From positions 75,797,734 to 75,861,733 of the forward strand of contig OY970827.1 in the NCBI GenBank assembly GCA_963853835.1: 64,000 nucleotides of DNA, in the 5' to 3' direction. Below, piece by piece: positions 34,801 through 46,392 of this stretch. The DNA is from Calendula officinalis. Lineage: Eukaryota; Streptophyta; Magnoliopsida; Asterales; Asteraceae. The notes beneath the pieces were generated by a model. The model worked only from the letters and a program-made list of their open reading frames with translations. It was not told the DNA's origin and searched no databases. Numbering within the stretch: position 1 is the first letter of the stretch; every line of letters begins with the position of its first letter. The translations under genes were made by a program, and so were the position numbers.

Positions 34801-35012
34801 TTATTTCAGTTGGTCTATATTAAGAAAATCTTCTAATCTGAATATAAGTTTCAAATCGTAAATTATTAGGTTTGTACTTCAATGTTACCTCATTCATCAC
34901 ACTACGCTATTTGATCACACAAACTTTAAGTATCATATTCTCTTACGTGAAATCTGTGTGCAATCATAGTTCATACTAGGGTAGTAGGTTCATTGCGTGC
35001 TATGCCGCCTTA

Positions 35013-35226
35013 GGTGATGTTTGGTAAGCCTCTTAATGATTCAGATAAGAGGACAACCTCTTAATCAGACAGATTCAGAGTGTTTGGTAAGACCTCTTAA
35101 TCAGCCTCTGAATCGAAAATTGAACATGTTCTGCCTCTTAATCGGACAGATTTAAGGGTGAGTCTGAAACATTCTGACCTCTACATCATTCAGATCTTAA
35201 TCATTCAGATGTTACCAAACAGTACC
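35013..35226. mobile_element. Harbinger/Tourist-type MITE, copy 2
   Basis: 214 bp, termini ggtgatgtttggtaa and taccaaacagtacc, TTA on both sides (35010-35012, 35227-35229). Strongly similar along its length to 19074-19287. Confidence 0.8.
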
Positions 35227-36002
35227 TTAGTCTTAAAGACAATCAAAGACACGAGTCCCAATCCTTGTGAAGAATACTAAAGTTGTCAAGGCACTCAAGC
35301 TAAAGTTGTTAATGAATGATACTAGTATTAGCAACAACATTGAAAGTGGAGTGTCACTAAGATGAAGTCATATCCGTATCTTTTAACAGTCAATGTGACA
35401 CACGTTGCATAATAGAATTATAATATTCTATTTTAGTTATAATACAAGTTTAGAGATGCAAAATGCATACAAGTACAAGTCTAAAATTATGTCGGATTTT
35501 TGAGGGAAAAACAAAATAGAGGGGGGTTGGGGGGTGGGCTGGGGATTGCGCGCACATTGCGCGGTCCAACAAGTAGCACTCGTGCTAACAAAAATGAAAT
35601 TTACACAATAATTGTAGTGGAAGAAATGACCGGCTAGTAGGCATCCGTGTAACGCGAAAAGATGTAACAGATAAGTTTAATGTTTCTACACAAATTTAAA
35701 TAAGCTATATAGAAAAGAAATATGGAGTATAATGAAAAAAAAGCTACTCCTTGAAGTATCCAATTATATCTGTAACATCATAATGTACGTATACGATTCT
35801 CAAATTCACACTCATTCATTATAAAAGTACACATCATCAAGTCATGATACAATATTAAATGAGATAAGAAAAATGCAAATAATATGTATGGTGCATATAT
35901 GATCGAGGGTGGTTTGATAATTAATGACTGTAAAATTGTATTGTTTTCATACACAATATTCAGGTTTTATTAATTTATTTATAAAATGATTGATATATAA
36001 AA
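35227..36002. other. Gene-free stretch
   Basis: AT-rich. A GC-rich patch at 35520-35570 (gattgcgcgcacattgcgcgg) has a small hairpin like a Helitron end but no CTRR follows it. No gene supported. Confidence 0.35.
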
Positions 36003-36177
36003 GAAAAACAATATTGCTTTCTACTATTTGTTCTTACTTCATCTTCCTACTCACCACAAGATGACATGCACATTAATTCTCTTTTCTCATATCAACCATT
36101 GATTTTGACGCTTGTCTTCATTTAATGAGTAGGAAGATTGATAAAAATAAATAATAAAGAAGCAATATCATTTCTCT
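36003..36177. mobile_element. MITE family with agaaatgatattg ends, copy 3
   Basis: About 175 bp, from acaatattgctttctac to gaagcaatatcatttctct. The ends are complementary over about 16 bases with mismatches. Reverse orientation relative to copy 1. Confidence 0.65.
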
Positions 36178-36883
36178 ATATAGAATTCACTAATTAATTT
36201 CTTTCTTAATCTTATCTTGATGAGTTAAAACGTTTTCATCTTACTTCCTTGCTGTCTCGTCTCGTCTCGTGAAGTCACAGTCAGAGGTAATATCACCACT
36301 TATATATCTGCTTGATCATGCAATCATGCACCCCTTTTCCTCCACAACCAACACAATTAAGATGTTCGACATTTTATGATGAAGTTGATGTCGTTTTGTC
36401 AAGATTGATAAAGCACAAAAAACTTGGCATCATGAAAGTTCACTTAATTTGATCCATAATTCTCTTGGAGTCTTGTTTTCATTGAGTATGGTTGTTAATT
36501 CAAATCCTATTTTTTACATTCATACATCAAAATATCTCTTTACTTATCACACGTGCATTACATAACTTTTGGGGTCTATTAAAATACTCAGTCACTCATA
36601 CTACTGCACATCAAAAACTCCAAATAACGTGCGTTACATTATTAGTAGCGTGAAGAATGACACATGACGTGGGGGTGGTGCTATGACTTGGGGTTGGCAG
36701 AACCAAAACCTTTGCCACACAAGAATGGCGCGAGTACAACACCATGGCACCCCTCACTTATTCAATTTAATTACTCTTTTTTTTTTTCCTTAAATGTAAC
36801 AAAACACAATATTATTTGCTTTGTCCCACTAGCACACACTTTGTTTCAGAAGACTAGACAAGGACTTCCTAGGGGACCAGGCA

Positions 36884-37355
36884 TAGGGCTGGCAATTCTT
36901 GATTTGATCTGAAATTCGACACGAACTGGCACTAAAGTAATCAGGTTTTGGTTGAGTCTCAATGAGTTCGGGTCAAAATCAGAATGAGCCAACCAACCCA
37001 TTTATAAATTGAGTTGTGTTCGGGTAATTGGCTTATGTTTAAACTGGCCGATTCGCTAAGCCGCTTAGTTGTATAAACTTTTTCTTTTAGATTTTTTAAA
37101 AACGTTACAAATATTATAAAATCTCCTAAACCCCCCTATAACATCTTTGAATGTCTATTTGACCTTTTAATTCCTCACGATTAGACCCACCAACCAGATT
37201 CTGACCCGCTAACTAATCTGATGGACCAAGCTATTAAATTATACGAGTCAGATTGGTCGTGTCTGAGTTACCATGATTTAAATATGTTTGGATTTGGATC
37301 GATTAAACATGAACCCACTAACCCAAAACTGACTTGATTGTGACCTCTGGCCACT
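36884..37355. mobile_element. GGGTCA/AACCCA-word TIR element
   Basis: Left end tagggctggcaattc; degenerate right end gattgtgacctctggccacta. It shares aatgagttcgggtca, tttataaattgagttg and gtcagattggtcgtgtctga with 63495-63965, read in the same direction. No clear target duplication. Confidence 0.5.
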
Positions 37356-38006
37356 AGTCCTGATACTACCTCTCATAGAAAGCACACAATTGCAAAGTTG
37401 TAATGAGATCTTATATTTGCTTATATGTCCAAAACGTATTGATTTTCGTAAGTCAATCCACTTTATTTGCCCCGCTATTCCCTTTAATCTAAGAACCAGC
37501 TAGTCTTTATTTGATTTTTAATTTATAATTCTTTAGCTTCTCTTAAGTGCAACTACAAAATTTACCTAAACAACTCAACTTCAACCAAAACCTTTAACCA
37601 AATATCAAACACAAAAAAATCTTGTACTTGATGCTTCAAACATAGATCCAAAAAAATTGTTCAACGGAAATCTTAAAGCAAATATATATGTATGCGTTTA
37701 CCCAAAATCACACGTATACAAAATCTTGTTTTGAATCCAAATCGTGTTATTGATGCTTAGAAAACAAACAATAAACTAAAAATGAAAACTCATATTCGAC
37801 TAAGTTTGAAGAAAACTTGCAAGATAAGATGTGTTTACCCAAAAATCATGTGCTCATTTTAAGAAGAATTATCAAGTATACTATCTAACTCTAAGGATGT
37901 ACATAGTTATCTTTTTAGTATATTCTTTCCAAAAGGCAAAATATTTTTAATAAAGGCACACATTTTAAAAGGCAAAATATGTAATGCAATAGTGATCATT
38001 GCAACT
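37356..38006. other. Gene-free AT-rich stretch
   Basis: No gene or delimited repeat supported. Confidence 0.35.
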
Positions 38007-38412
38007 AGGGCTGTCAAAACCTAACACGACACGACAAAAATACACGAAACGAAACGAAATTGGGACGAAATTGAAATTTGAATTCGTGTTCGTGTCGTTT
38101 TCGTGTTGTGTAAAACAAACACGAAATCGTGTCGTGTCGTGTTCGTGTTCAGAGATTAACACGAAATTGACACGATAGTTATGATTTTGTCGTGTTTGTC
38201 GTGTTTTTAGCATGTAATAAGTAAAAAAATTATTATTTTTGTTATTTATTTTGTGTTGTCGTGTTTGTCGTGTTTATCGTTTTTTTAGTCGTGTCGTGTT
38301 CGTGTTAGCAAAATAAAACACGACTTCGTGTCGAATCGTTTTCGTGTTGAACGTTTTCGTGTCGTGTCGTGTTACCCAAAAACACGAAACGATAGCACGA
38401 TTTGACAGCCCT
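38007..38412. mobile_element. ACACGAC-word hAT-type element
   Basis: The termini are tagggctgtcaaaac and gatttgacagcccta. Flanks attgcaac and attgcaaa agree at 7 of 8. The interior is almost wholly made of acacgac/gtcgtgt words. Same family as 14315-14686. Confidence 0.75.
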
Positions 38413-38822
38413 AATTGCAAATTAAGCAATGATAAAGCATTACAAATTGAAACGAGAAACAGGGGATTCGACATTGGTGCGATTAATAAACTTAATATTG
38501 AATAAAAATTAAGGTTACAAAAATTTGTATATTAACCGAAAATATTACAGTAATATATTTTTCTAAATAATACCTATGTGCACAATAGATATTTAACCTT
38601 CGTCGATCATAATAAGACATTTTTTCAATAGTTGTATATATCAAGTTAACTCTGAAATGACTGAAAACTATTGAAATAATGTAACACCAAATAAAATATC
38701 TAATAAAAAAAATATCGATTAAAAAATATCTACCAAATCAATTAATTTAATCGAATCTTATTTGATTATTTCACACTTGGACATATTTTCACCCTTTTTA
38801 TTATTTAAATCCAACATGGTCG

Positions 38823-38914
38823 ACGTGTCACACAAGTTGTCATCCACGTAGAAAAAGATTAGGACAAAGTCATATGCCACGTGTATGGATACCACATCTA
38901 CAATACCACGTCAG
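38823..38914 (+). promoter_or_regulatory. Cluster of ACGT-core elements upstream of the BTB-TAZ gene
   Basis: Four ACGT cores in 92 bases: cgacgtgtca (38821), tccacgtaga (38843), a G-box ccacgtgt (38877-38884) and ccacgtca (38907-38914). ACGT elements bind bZIP factors, including ABA-responsive ones, and phytochrome-interacting bHLH proteins at CACGTG. They lie about 270-360 bases before the TATA box. Confidence 0.5.
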
Positions 38915-39178
38915 CACTGAGTATTACTATTCCACCAAAGGCCAGTTATTGCCAATTCCAAACACGCCCTTCCATTTCCTGACGAGCTGGTTTATCCAAC
39001 TTGCCACCTCAATCCTATCTACAAGGGTATTTGTGGAAATTAAAATCCAGCTTGCATGTGAAAAATCGACGGTCGATATTTCATCTTCTTCTGGCGCGTG
39101 GGACACGCGCGATGTTAGTGTGCGTGGGTTACCATATTATTTTATGTTGTGCGAACGCACTTTTTCACATAAATCGCC

Positions 39179-39186
39179 TATAAATA
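39179..39186 (+). promoter_or_regulatory. Probable TATA box of the BTB-TAZ gene
   Basis: TATAAATA, 118 bases upstream of the ATG at 39304. Confidence 0.55.
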
Positions 39187-39303
39187 CGAAAAAGGTGTGC
39201 AGGTGGAAATTCAAAATTCAGAAAGAATTAAAACGGCTCTGTTTCTGTTAATATATTACTAAAACGACTTAATAGTTTCCGGCAACTTTTGATATTTCCG
39301 GCA

Positions 39304-41661
39304 ATGTGTAGAAGCACTGCATCACCTCCGGTTCATGAATCCGATCATGTTTCCGGTGAATCTGTTCAGACTACTGTATATATTTTAACTTCCGGTGGTC
39401 GTAGGATTCCGGCGCACGCTAAAATCCTGGTAGTTAATCACCTCGAATCAAACAGCATCGATCCACCGGGAAACTGATTGAATAATCCGTCTCAGTTTTC
39501 AGTTTTCCGGTGGCGAAAATGTCAAGCTGAATCAATTGATAATTATTTTTCATTTGATTGCTATTAAATTTGTTGGAATTAATCTGTCCGAACAATATTG
39601 CTCGCCGGAAAACTTACTAAAAAAATCGTCGGATATGTTAAGCTGTATCAAAATTGATATTAATTTGTATTATTTGCTATACAAAATTTCAGGCATCCGC
39701 TTCGCCGGTGCTGGAAAGCCTAATTAATCGGCGGCAAAAGCACCGGAGCCCCGAGAAAACTATTCCGATCGTCGGAGTTCCGTGTGACGCTGTAGAAGTC
39801 TTCGTTAGATTCCTCTATCTCAACAAGTCAGTAATAATTTTTAAACACACGGCAACACTTTTTATTATACTATTTATTTTATTATATTTTAAATTGCAAT
39901 AAGCATTATTTTATTTTATTTATTATTAATGATTAATGATTTGTCCAAATTTTCAGATGCAACGAAGAAGAAATGGAGAATTTTGGGATTCATCTACTTG
40001 CGCTTTCTCATGTTTACTCCGTACCACTATTGAAAGTGAGATGTACAAAAAATTTGATCGGACGGTTGACGATAGAGAACGTGGTGGATATACTTCAACT
40101 TGCTAGACTCTGCGATGCACCCGATCTTTACCTAAAATGTATGAAACTGATTTCCAACAGATTCAAATCAGTTGAGGATACAGAAGGCTGGAAGTTTCTT
40201 CAAAACAATGATCCTTACCTTGAACTTGAAATCCTTAAATTCATTGACGAAACTGAATCGGTACGTAATTTATGTAAATTTGTGGGATTTAATTTTAAAA
40301 CCAATTGGTTATTAGAGTCATGTGTGGCGTACCTTTTTTTCCACGTCTAACACGTCAATATTTATTATGGGTTACATGTGGTCCGTGTGATCAACAACAT
40401 ATGAATTTTGCTCTGATACCATATAAGCTCGTGGGATTTTATCTTAAAACCAATTGGTTATAACAGAAGTAATCAAAGACCTTTATATACATATTACAGA
40501 TTCATTTCTTGTTTAATGTGACACATTACTCAACAATCTCCTCGTTTTATGCAAATAAATTATGTAAATCCTATGATTTGCTAATGAATGAATTTGATTT
40601 GGATGTGCAGAGGAGAAAGAGTACTAGAAAGCATATGCAAGAACAAAGTTTATATTTCCAATTAAGTGAAGCAATGGATTGTTTACAACATATTTGCACA
40701 GAAGGTTGCACAAATGTAGGACCATATGATAAGGAACCAAGCAAGAACAAAACACCTTGCAACAAATTCTCTACATGTGAAGGACTTCAACACTCGATTC
40801 AACACTTTGCTAATTGTAAAAAGCGAGTTGGCGGCGGTTGTGTTCGGTGTAAACGTATGTGGCAACTCTTCAAACTCCATTCGTCCATGTGCGAGTCATC
40901 CGATTCAACTTGCAAAGTTCCCTTGTGCAGGTAATTATCTGGTTAAAATATTTGTCTGAATATATTATGTCTGCTTGAATAAATTAGTGTATTTGTTTAA
41001 TTTTTATGCTAAATGAATAGTTTCAATAATAAATTTTGACAATTTTTTCATTTTAAAGTCTTATTAGTGTAAATAAAAACATAATTAAATGATATATAAT
41101 TTTGGATAGAAGTTTTTAATAATAAAATAATGTTGATATATAAGTGCAAAATTAAAATTTAAAATTAAAATTTTATTTTAAAAGAAAAAGATTATAAATT
41201 TAATACTTTTCAAACCATATACTATTAAATCATGGAATTATAATTAATATAGTTTGAATAAATATAAAAAAGAAAAAAAAAAGTTATGACTAAATTGGGA
41301 AAACATAGTTTTTTCGGTTAAGTCATACTGTCTGGATTAAGACATACAGACTCGCTACAACCTTCCTCATATTATTATTTCCTTATTAAGTTCATTAAGT
41401 CAAAATTAAACATCTTAATGTTAATCACATAACCTAATAAATCAAACATCTTAATTGTATGTTTATAGGCGGTTTAAAACGAAAGAGCAACAAGTGAAAA
41501 ACAAGAAAGAAGAAGCAAGATGGGAATTACTAGTTAAAAAAGTTGTAGCGGCTAAAGCTATATCTTCTTTATCTTTACCCAAGAGGAAGAAATCGGTACA
41601 AGAAGAGAAACCAAGATCGTTTAGTGAAGCTATAAATTGTCATGTAAGTGTAGCATGTTGA
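39304..41661 (+). CDS. BTB/POZ and TAZ zinc-finger protein (BT family)
   Basis: Five exons (39304-39429, 39693-39826, 39957-40260, 40611-40930, 41469-41661), all GT-AG, encode 358 aa. BT proteins are plant-specific CUL3 adaptors that also bind BET bromodomain proteins and calmodulin. In Arabidopsis, BT1-BT5 act in gametophyte development, nitrogen, sugar and hormone responses. Visible parts: BTB at about residues 24-125 (ILTSGGRRIPAHAKIL, ASASPVLESLI); a linking helical region; a TAZ zinc finger at about 200-300 with regular Cys/His (CLQHICTEGCTNVGP, HFANCKKR, CVRCKRMWQLFKLHSSMC); and a basic C-terminal helix (KNKKEEARWELLVKKVVAAK), the likely calmodulin-binding part. The N-terminus is short, so the ATG choice rests on the absence of another in-frame ATG nearby. 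Which BT paralogue this is cannot be told. Confidence 0.88.
40281..40464. repeat. Direct repeat with tRNA-Met PBS-like word in BT intron 3
   Basis: The sequence ttaaaaccaattggttat occurs at about 40297 and again at about 40445, each preceded by gtgggattt. Between them is gctctgatacca (40410-40421), the complement of a tRNA-Met primer-binding site. It looks like the relic of an LTR-type insertion. Confidence 0.4.
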
Positions 41662-42182
41662 AGCGGAACTATTATGACGTTCAAAACCAATTTGGTGCGA
41701 TCATATATTCCATCCGACGGTCGAGATGTGTCGATTTAGTTGGTCAAAGGTCGGATGATACAGTTACAAAGGAATATGCTATGAAGGAAGGTTTTTGATC
41801 CGTTAGATTTTATATGGTTTAGTTGAATAGAAGGAGTAGAAATCGTGTTGTTTGTACATGTGCTAGTGGGGTGTTTTGTTTATTTGTTTGTTGGTTGGTG
41901 ATAATGGTGATTGGAGTGATGTGATTAGAAAGGGTGGTTTTGTAATTAAGAAACTTTTGAGCTTTTCCGGGCTTTTTTATTTTATTTTAGAAAGTTGTAC
42001 GTATAGTGTTATGTTTTAAATTAAGTATCTCAAGTGTATGCCAAAATACCTGAGTTGAAGTGGTCCCGTACTGAACCGATATCAACTGGATGTCTGGTCT
42101 TGGTAAAAAAGAATTTGGTATTTCCGGTTTGATAGGGATGGGTACAACAATAATCAAATCCAAGCAAATAACGGAATCAAAT
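41662..42182. other. BT 3' flank and remnant of a GGTACC-word element
   Basis: 3' UTR-like sequence to about 41990. From about 42040, words such as cccgtactgaaccgatatc begin; their counterpart is at 42860-42976 (ctggtaccatatcgaactgg, ending catccctgg). One older element was therefore split by the insertion at 42183-42850. Confidence 0.45.
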
Positions 42183-42850
42183 AGGGGTGGCAATAGTGCG
42201 GGTTGGGTCATAAACGGGTTGAATCGTTTGGGTTCGCGGGTTGAAAATCTCAACCCAACCCAACCTTTTTATCTAAACGGGTTGAGATCTTCAACTCAAC
42301 CTATTTATTAAACGGGTTGGGTCATAGACGGGTTGACCCAATAAAATATCAATTTATAAAAAGAAAAATACACATAATTAAAGACTAAAATACTAAAATA
42401 AGTTGATTAGTTCTAAAAAAGAAACAAAATTTCTTTTAAGCCTATTGTTACTCTTTAAAAATATTAAATATTAAAATAGTAATATAACATAAATATCTTA
42501 TAAGAGATTTGGACTATTTAGGCTGTTCATTTTCCAAGAAGATAAATACGTGACTCATATTATGTGTATGCCATATTTTAAATTATAGTATATATTATAT
42601 TATGTATTCAAAATAAATAAATAAATGGTAATATATTGTATTATATTATGCATTTAAGATACATAATATTTAAACGGGTTGACGGGTCATAAATGGGTTG
42701 GAAATTTGAACCCAACCCGACTAGTTTTATGACGGGTTGTAAACGGGTTGACCCGTTTATGACCCACGGGTTGAAAGTTATGACCCAACCCGCTAATTTC
42801 GGGTTCTAAATGGGTCGGGTTGATAGGTCGAGTTTAATTTTGCCAGCCCT
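42183..42850. mobile_element. hAT-type element with GGGTTGACCC words
   Basis: 668 bp. The termini are taggggtggcaa and ttgccagcccta, with a perfect 8-bp duplication gaatcaaa on both sides (42174-42181, 42852-42859). The interior consists of aacgggttg, gacccaaccc and gggttgacgggtc words in both orientations. Confidence 0.8.
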
Positions 42851-43212
42851 AGAATCAAACTCGTTCTATACTGGTACCATATCGAACTGGTACGATCTAC
42901 TGTATTGGTACCCAATTTTGATACCTAGAAAATTCGTACTACTAATTAGGTACTGATTCAGTAACATGCTCATCCCTGGTATATATTAAACTAGTAAAAA
43001 TTATCCAGCACGATGCTGCGAAGATTTTTATACGACACTCAAAAGATAGTTTACATCAGTATTTCAGTTATACAACATCTAACTATATGCTAAACATGTG
43101 TTATTCTATTGATTGTATATGTGAAGCTAAATGTTATATACTGGTAGTTAATATTATATTTGATGTTATTTAATATTTAATAAATAAAACATAGGTTCTA
43201 AAATCTTTTGAA
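42851..43212. other. Second half of the GGTACC element and a Helitron-like end
   Basis: 42860-42976 completes the split element. At 42991 there is actagt next to an agcacgatgctgcg hairpin, reading as a minus-strand Helitron 3' end with no matching 5' end found. Confidence 0.4.
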
Positions 43213-43683
43213 CTAGTCGATTTTTACCCGCGCGATGTTGCGGGTATTTTCATATGGTATTCAAAATATTGTTTACTGATATATTCATACAACATTCAAA
43301 CGCTTGTTTAATATTAAGAAAACGAAATATTTGGAGGGGTTTTTTTTTTTTTTTTTACCAAATGAGGCAACTTTAAATTAAATTGCATTTGAACTTTTAA
43401 ATAAAATTAGCAATATTAAAAAGTGAAGGGGCTTTTTTAAAACTTTAAAAAAAGTAAAAGGGTTGTTTTAAAACTTACAAAAGATGGAGGGGCGTTTTGA
43501 AAAATGAAGAAGTATCTCATTAAGGACAAAAATGTCAAGGGCTATTTTAGAACTTTCAAAAAAGTGGATGGTTTTTTTAAAACTTTCAAAAGATGGAGGT
43601 GATATTTTGAAAAAGCTAAAAATCTCATCAAGGGCAAAAATGTCATTGTACATCCCATAGTAAGTGTATTATATATATAGAGA
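43213..43683 (-). mobile_element. Non-autonomous Helitron (minus strand)
   Basis: 471 bp. On the minus strand it starts TCTCTATATATATAATACAC (ending at 43683) and terminates with the hairpin acccgcaacatcgcgcgggt followed by CTAG (43216-43213), with A before and T after. The interior has repeated gggctttttaaaactttc-like words. No coding. Confidence 0.75.
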
Positions 43684-44801
43684 TAACTTTCAAATATATA
43701 TACTAATATTATATTTAACGTTATTTAGTATGTTTCAGCGAAGAAGATAGTGGCCATGAGAAAACAGCGTTGTACGATTAACTGGAAAAACCCTAGTGCG
43801 TGAAGACACTTACTCCATTTGACCGTGAAAGTGTAGTATTACGTATTTGTCTTTTGATTCAGCATATGAGTCATCATTTAAGAGTTATGTGATTGGCTGC
43901 ATTATTCATGTCAGCGTTATTTAGTCACATGGATAATTCAAGTCCTTGTATCATATACAGGAGTGAGATATTGTGGATAGGTGGGGTTTTTTATTTATTA
44001 ATTTGATCCTTTTTATAAAGCGGGGGATACATTTGGTACTTTTTGTGACATTTTCATAAATAGAGTTGATAAAATTTGACAATTTGTAAATTGCTGTAAA
44101 TAAAATATTTTTTAGCACCTCTAAACACATCCTAAGTCATGTGAAACATAAACCACTATGAAAAACAACTATATTCATTTTGGATAAACCAAACAACTAA
44201 TAAAATCGCTTTAAACAGCCGAAAGAGTGTTAACGAGGTACTTTAAAACTCCTTTGATTTCGTTCAAAAATAACGTAAAAAACCAAACATTTTGCGTAGT
44301 CACCTCATCACCACAAGCATACATACCCTTGACTCGATCTCAAACTCAAACTCCCTATAGTTTCTGCCTCTAAATTCTAAAAAAAGCCATGTAAATGAGT
44401 GGATGGGACATAACGGTCTCATTACTCGAGGCCTAGAATTTCGAATGAGCCAGAAAAGACAAACGAGCCGAAAACTGAGCCTAAAACTTAGCCTAAGGTT
44501 CTGTAAAGTTACAAGTGCTTAGTCCTCGTCGCTTGCTTAGATTTGGTTGGCCGAACGCCTGAAAACATATACTCGAGCAAAATGTATGCCCATTTCAGTG
44601 AAACATTTTCCTTCACACGGTCTTGAGCTTCAAAGAACAAAAAGATATGTTCCATAGCATTTGAGTCTGCATCATCTTATGATAATGTGGCACCCTAATC
44701 GTAACTTCTGGATTTTGTGAACAATTTCGACTCATTTACTTAAAATAATACATTCCATATAATCTTGATCAACTAACAGTATATCTTCCTTCCATTTACA
44801 G
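43684..44801. other. Stretch where the missing first exon of the protease would be expected
   Basis: I looked for a signal peptide and I29 propeptide frame and saw none on the plus strand. The sequence is mixed AT-rich, with no named repeat and no gene. Confidence 0.4.
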
Positions 44802-45100
44802 GAAGTTGTTACGCCTTTTCGGCAGTGTCTGCAGTGGAAGGAGTAAACACAATCAGAACGGGCCAACTATTGCGATTATCAGAACAACAGCTCGTCGACT
44901 GTGATTCTACGGGAAATCAAGGATGTGATGGAGGACTGATGGAGCCTGCATTCAACTACATCAAAGACCATGGAGGTTTAACTACAGAAGAGAGCTACCC
45001 TTACAAAATGATGAAAGGAGATTGCGATAAATCAAAGGTACAAACTTCTATACTCATACAATATATAATCTATTACGGTTTGAAAAATATATTGGAATGA

Positions 45101-45367
45101 GTTCATTTGAGAATTAATATATTAGGTGAGAATGCGAGAATAAATATCAGCCGTTGATTTGGAGGGGTACTTGTCGAGGCGCGACGGAGGGCTTGTCGAG
45201 GTGCGAGGGGCTTGCTCGTTCTTGTGTAATCATGCATTATTCATGTGTAATCATGGATGATTACAACTTTAATCATGTATGATTTACTTGGAATACACAT
45301 AGTTTAATCATGCATGATTATAAAAAATTCTAACATTCTCACAAAAATTTTCAATTCTCAAAGGAAC
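45101..45367. mobile_element. MITE with gttcatttgagaatt ends in the protease intron
   Basis: Left end gttcatttgagaattaatat then gtgagaatg; right end cattctcac then ttcaattctcaaaggaac, complementary with few mismatches. Inside are cgaggcgcgacgg and repeated aatcatgcatgatta palindromes. Confidence 0.6.
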
Positions 45368-45386
45368 CCTCCCATATATATATATA

Positions 45387-45760
45387 GGGCCCGGATCCGG
45401 TGAGGACTCAAAAACCGACGAGGACTCCAAAAAAACTCTGAAAATGATCTAAAACAAACTTTTTTCAAAAAATTTTCTTTTTTAAACATAAAAATCCCAG
45501 CCTATAAGATCCAAAAAAATTAAAAATTTCCATAAATGATCCAAAAAAAAAATATGGATCATAATTTTGATCTACAAAAAAATATGGATCATTATTATGA
45601 TCCACAAAAAAAAGTGGATCATAATTTTTTTTCAAAACTTTTTTAGGGTCAAATGTAGTAATAATCATGGGAGTTATATATATTTTTTCGGAATTTTTTG
45701 AAATTTTTTTGAGATGTACTCGCGAGTTCTCACCGTTTTTTGAGTACTCTCCGGATCCCA

Positions 45761-45762
<2 letters not shown>
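45387..45762. mobile_element. MITE with GGATCCGG ends in a TA repeat
   Basis: Left end gggcccggatccggtgagga, right end gtactctccggatcccac, complementary with mismatches, flanked by (TA)n on both sides. Inside are repeated ggatcataatt/gatccac words that can pair. Confidence 0.65.

Positions 45763-45834
<72 letters not shown>
45763..45834. repeat. (TA)n microsatellite
   Basis: An unbroken TA run of about 72 bp inside the protease intron. Confidence 0.95.
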
Positions 45835-45836
<2 letters not shown>

Positions 45837-46392
45837 TGTATTGTGTATTAATGATTTGTAAATTTTGTTTATGTATATAAAGTTTGGGCATCACTCGGTA
45901 ACACTTGATGGAGGAGAGTATACAGATGGAACTGAATGTGCATTACTGAAAGCAGTTGCGAAGCAGCCAGTAGCCGTTGCCATGGATTCTAAGAGTCAGG
46001 ACTTTATGTTATACAAAGAGGTACCACATCAAACCCCTAAAAGAATTAATCGGTCGATTTTTAGGGTTTTTTTTTTTAATTATTATTAGCTTAATAAACC
46101 TAAATAAGCTTGAGAATGGTTCTTTTAATTGATGTTTGTTAACTGCTTGCAGGGAATTTTTACGGGACAATGTGTAACATGTATTACTCATGCGTTGACA
46201 GTTGTGGGATATGATGAGACTCCGGAAGGCATGAAGTATTGGATCGTGAAGAACTCATGGGGAGAATGTTGGGGTGAAAACGGATACATGCTCGTCCAAC
46301 GTGAAGCTGGTACACCAGAAGGATTATGCGGCATAAATACGTGTTGCGCAATACCTCTTAAGGACCCCAATACACGCAATATTGAACTCTAG

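Larger units (their letters stand above)
44802..46392 (+). pseudogene. Papain-like cysteine protease lacking its first exon
   Basis: Three consecutive exons (44802-45037, 45883-46020, 46153-46392) encode the mature part of a C1A papain-family protease. Seen: the active-site block GSCYAFSAV (normally GSCWAFS, so Trp is Tyr), SEQQLVDCD, GCDGGLM, the catalytic His in THALTVVGY (usually NH) and Asn in WIVKNSWGE, with a TAG stop after PLKDPNTRNIEL. The splice sites look usable: acceptors ttacag, ataaag and ttgcag, and donors AAG|GT and GAG|GT. The first exon (signal peptide, I29 inhibitory propeptide and oxyanion-hole Gln) is not found in the 3 kb upstream, which is full of insertions. The first surviving intron is swollen by two MITEs and a TA microsatellite. 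I therefore call it a truncated gene. An exon further away, or a misassembly, would change this. Confidence 0.7.

Noticed and set aside
35545..35575. Possible Helitron 3' end (gcgcgcacattgcgcgg hairpin)
   Set aside because: The hairpin is there but no CTRR end follows on either strand and no TC start could be paired with it.
38874..39251. 125-codon frame upstream of the BTB-TAZ start
   Set aside because: It covers the G-box and TATA region, is in no family I know, and ends before the BTB ATG; it is promoter sequence.
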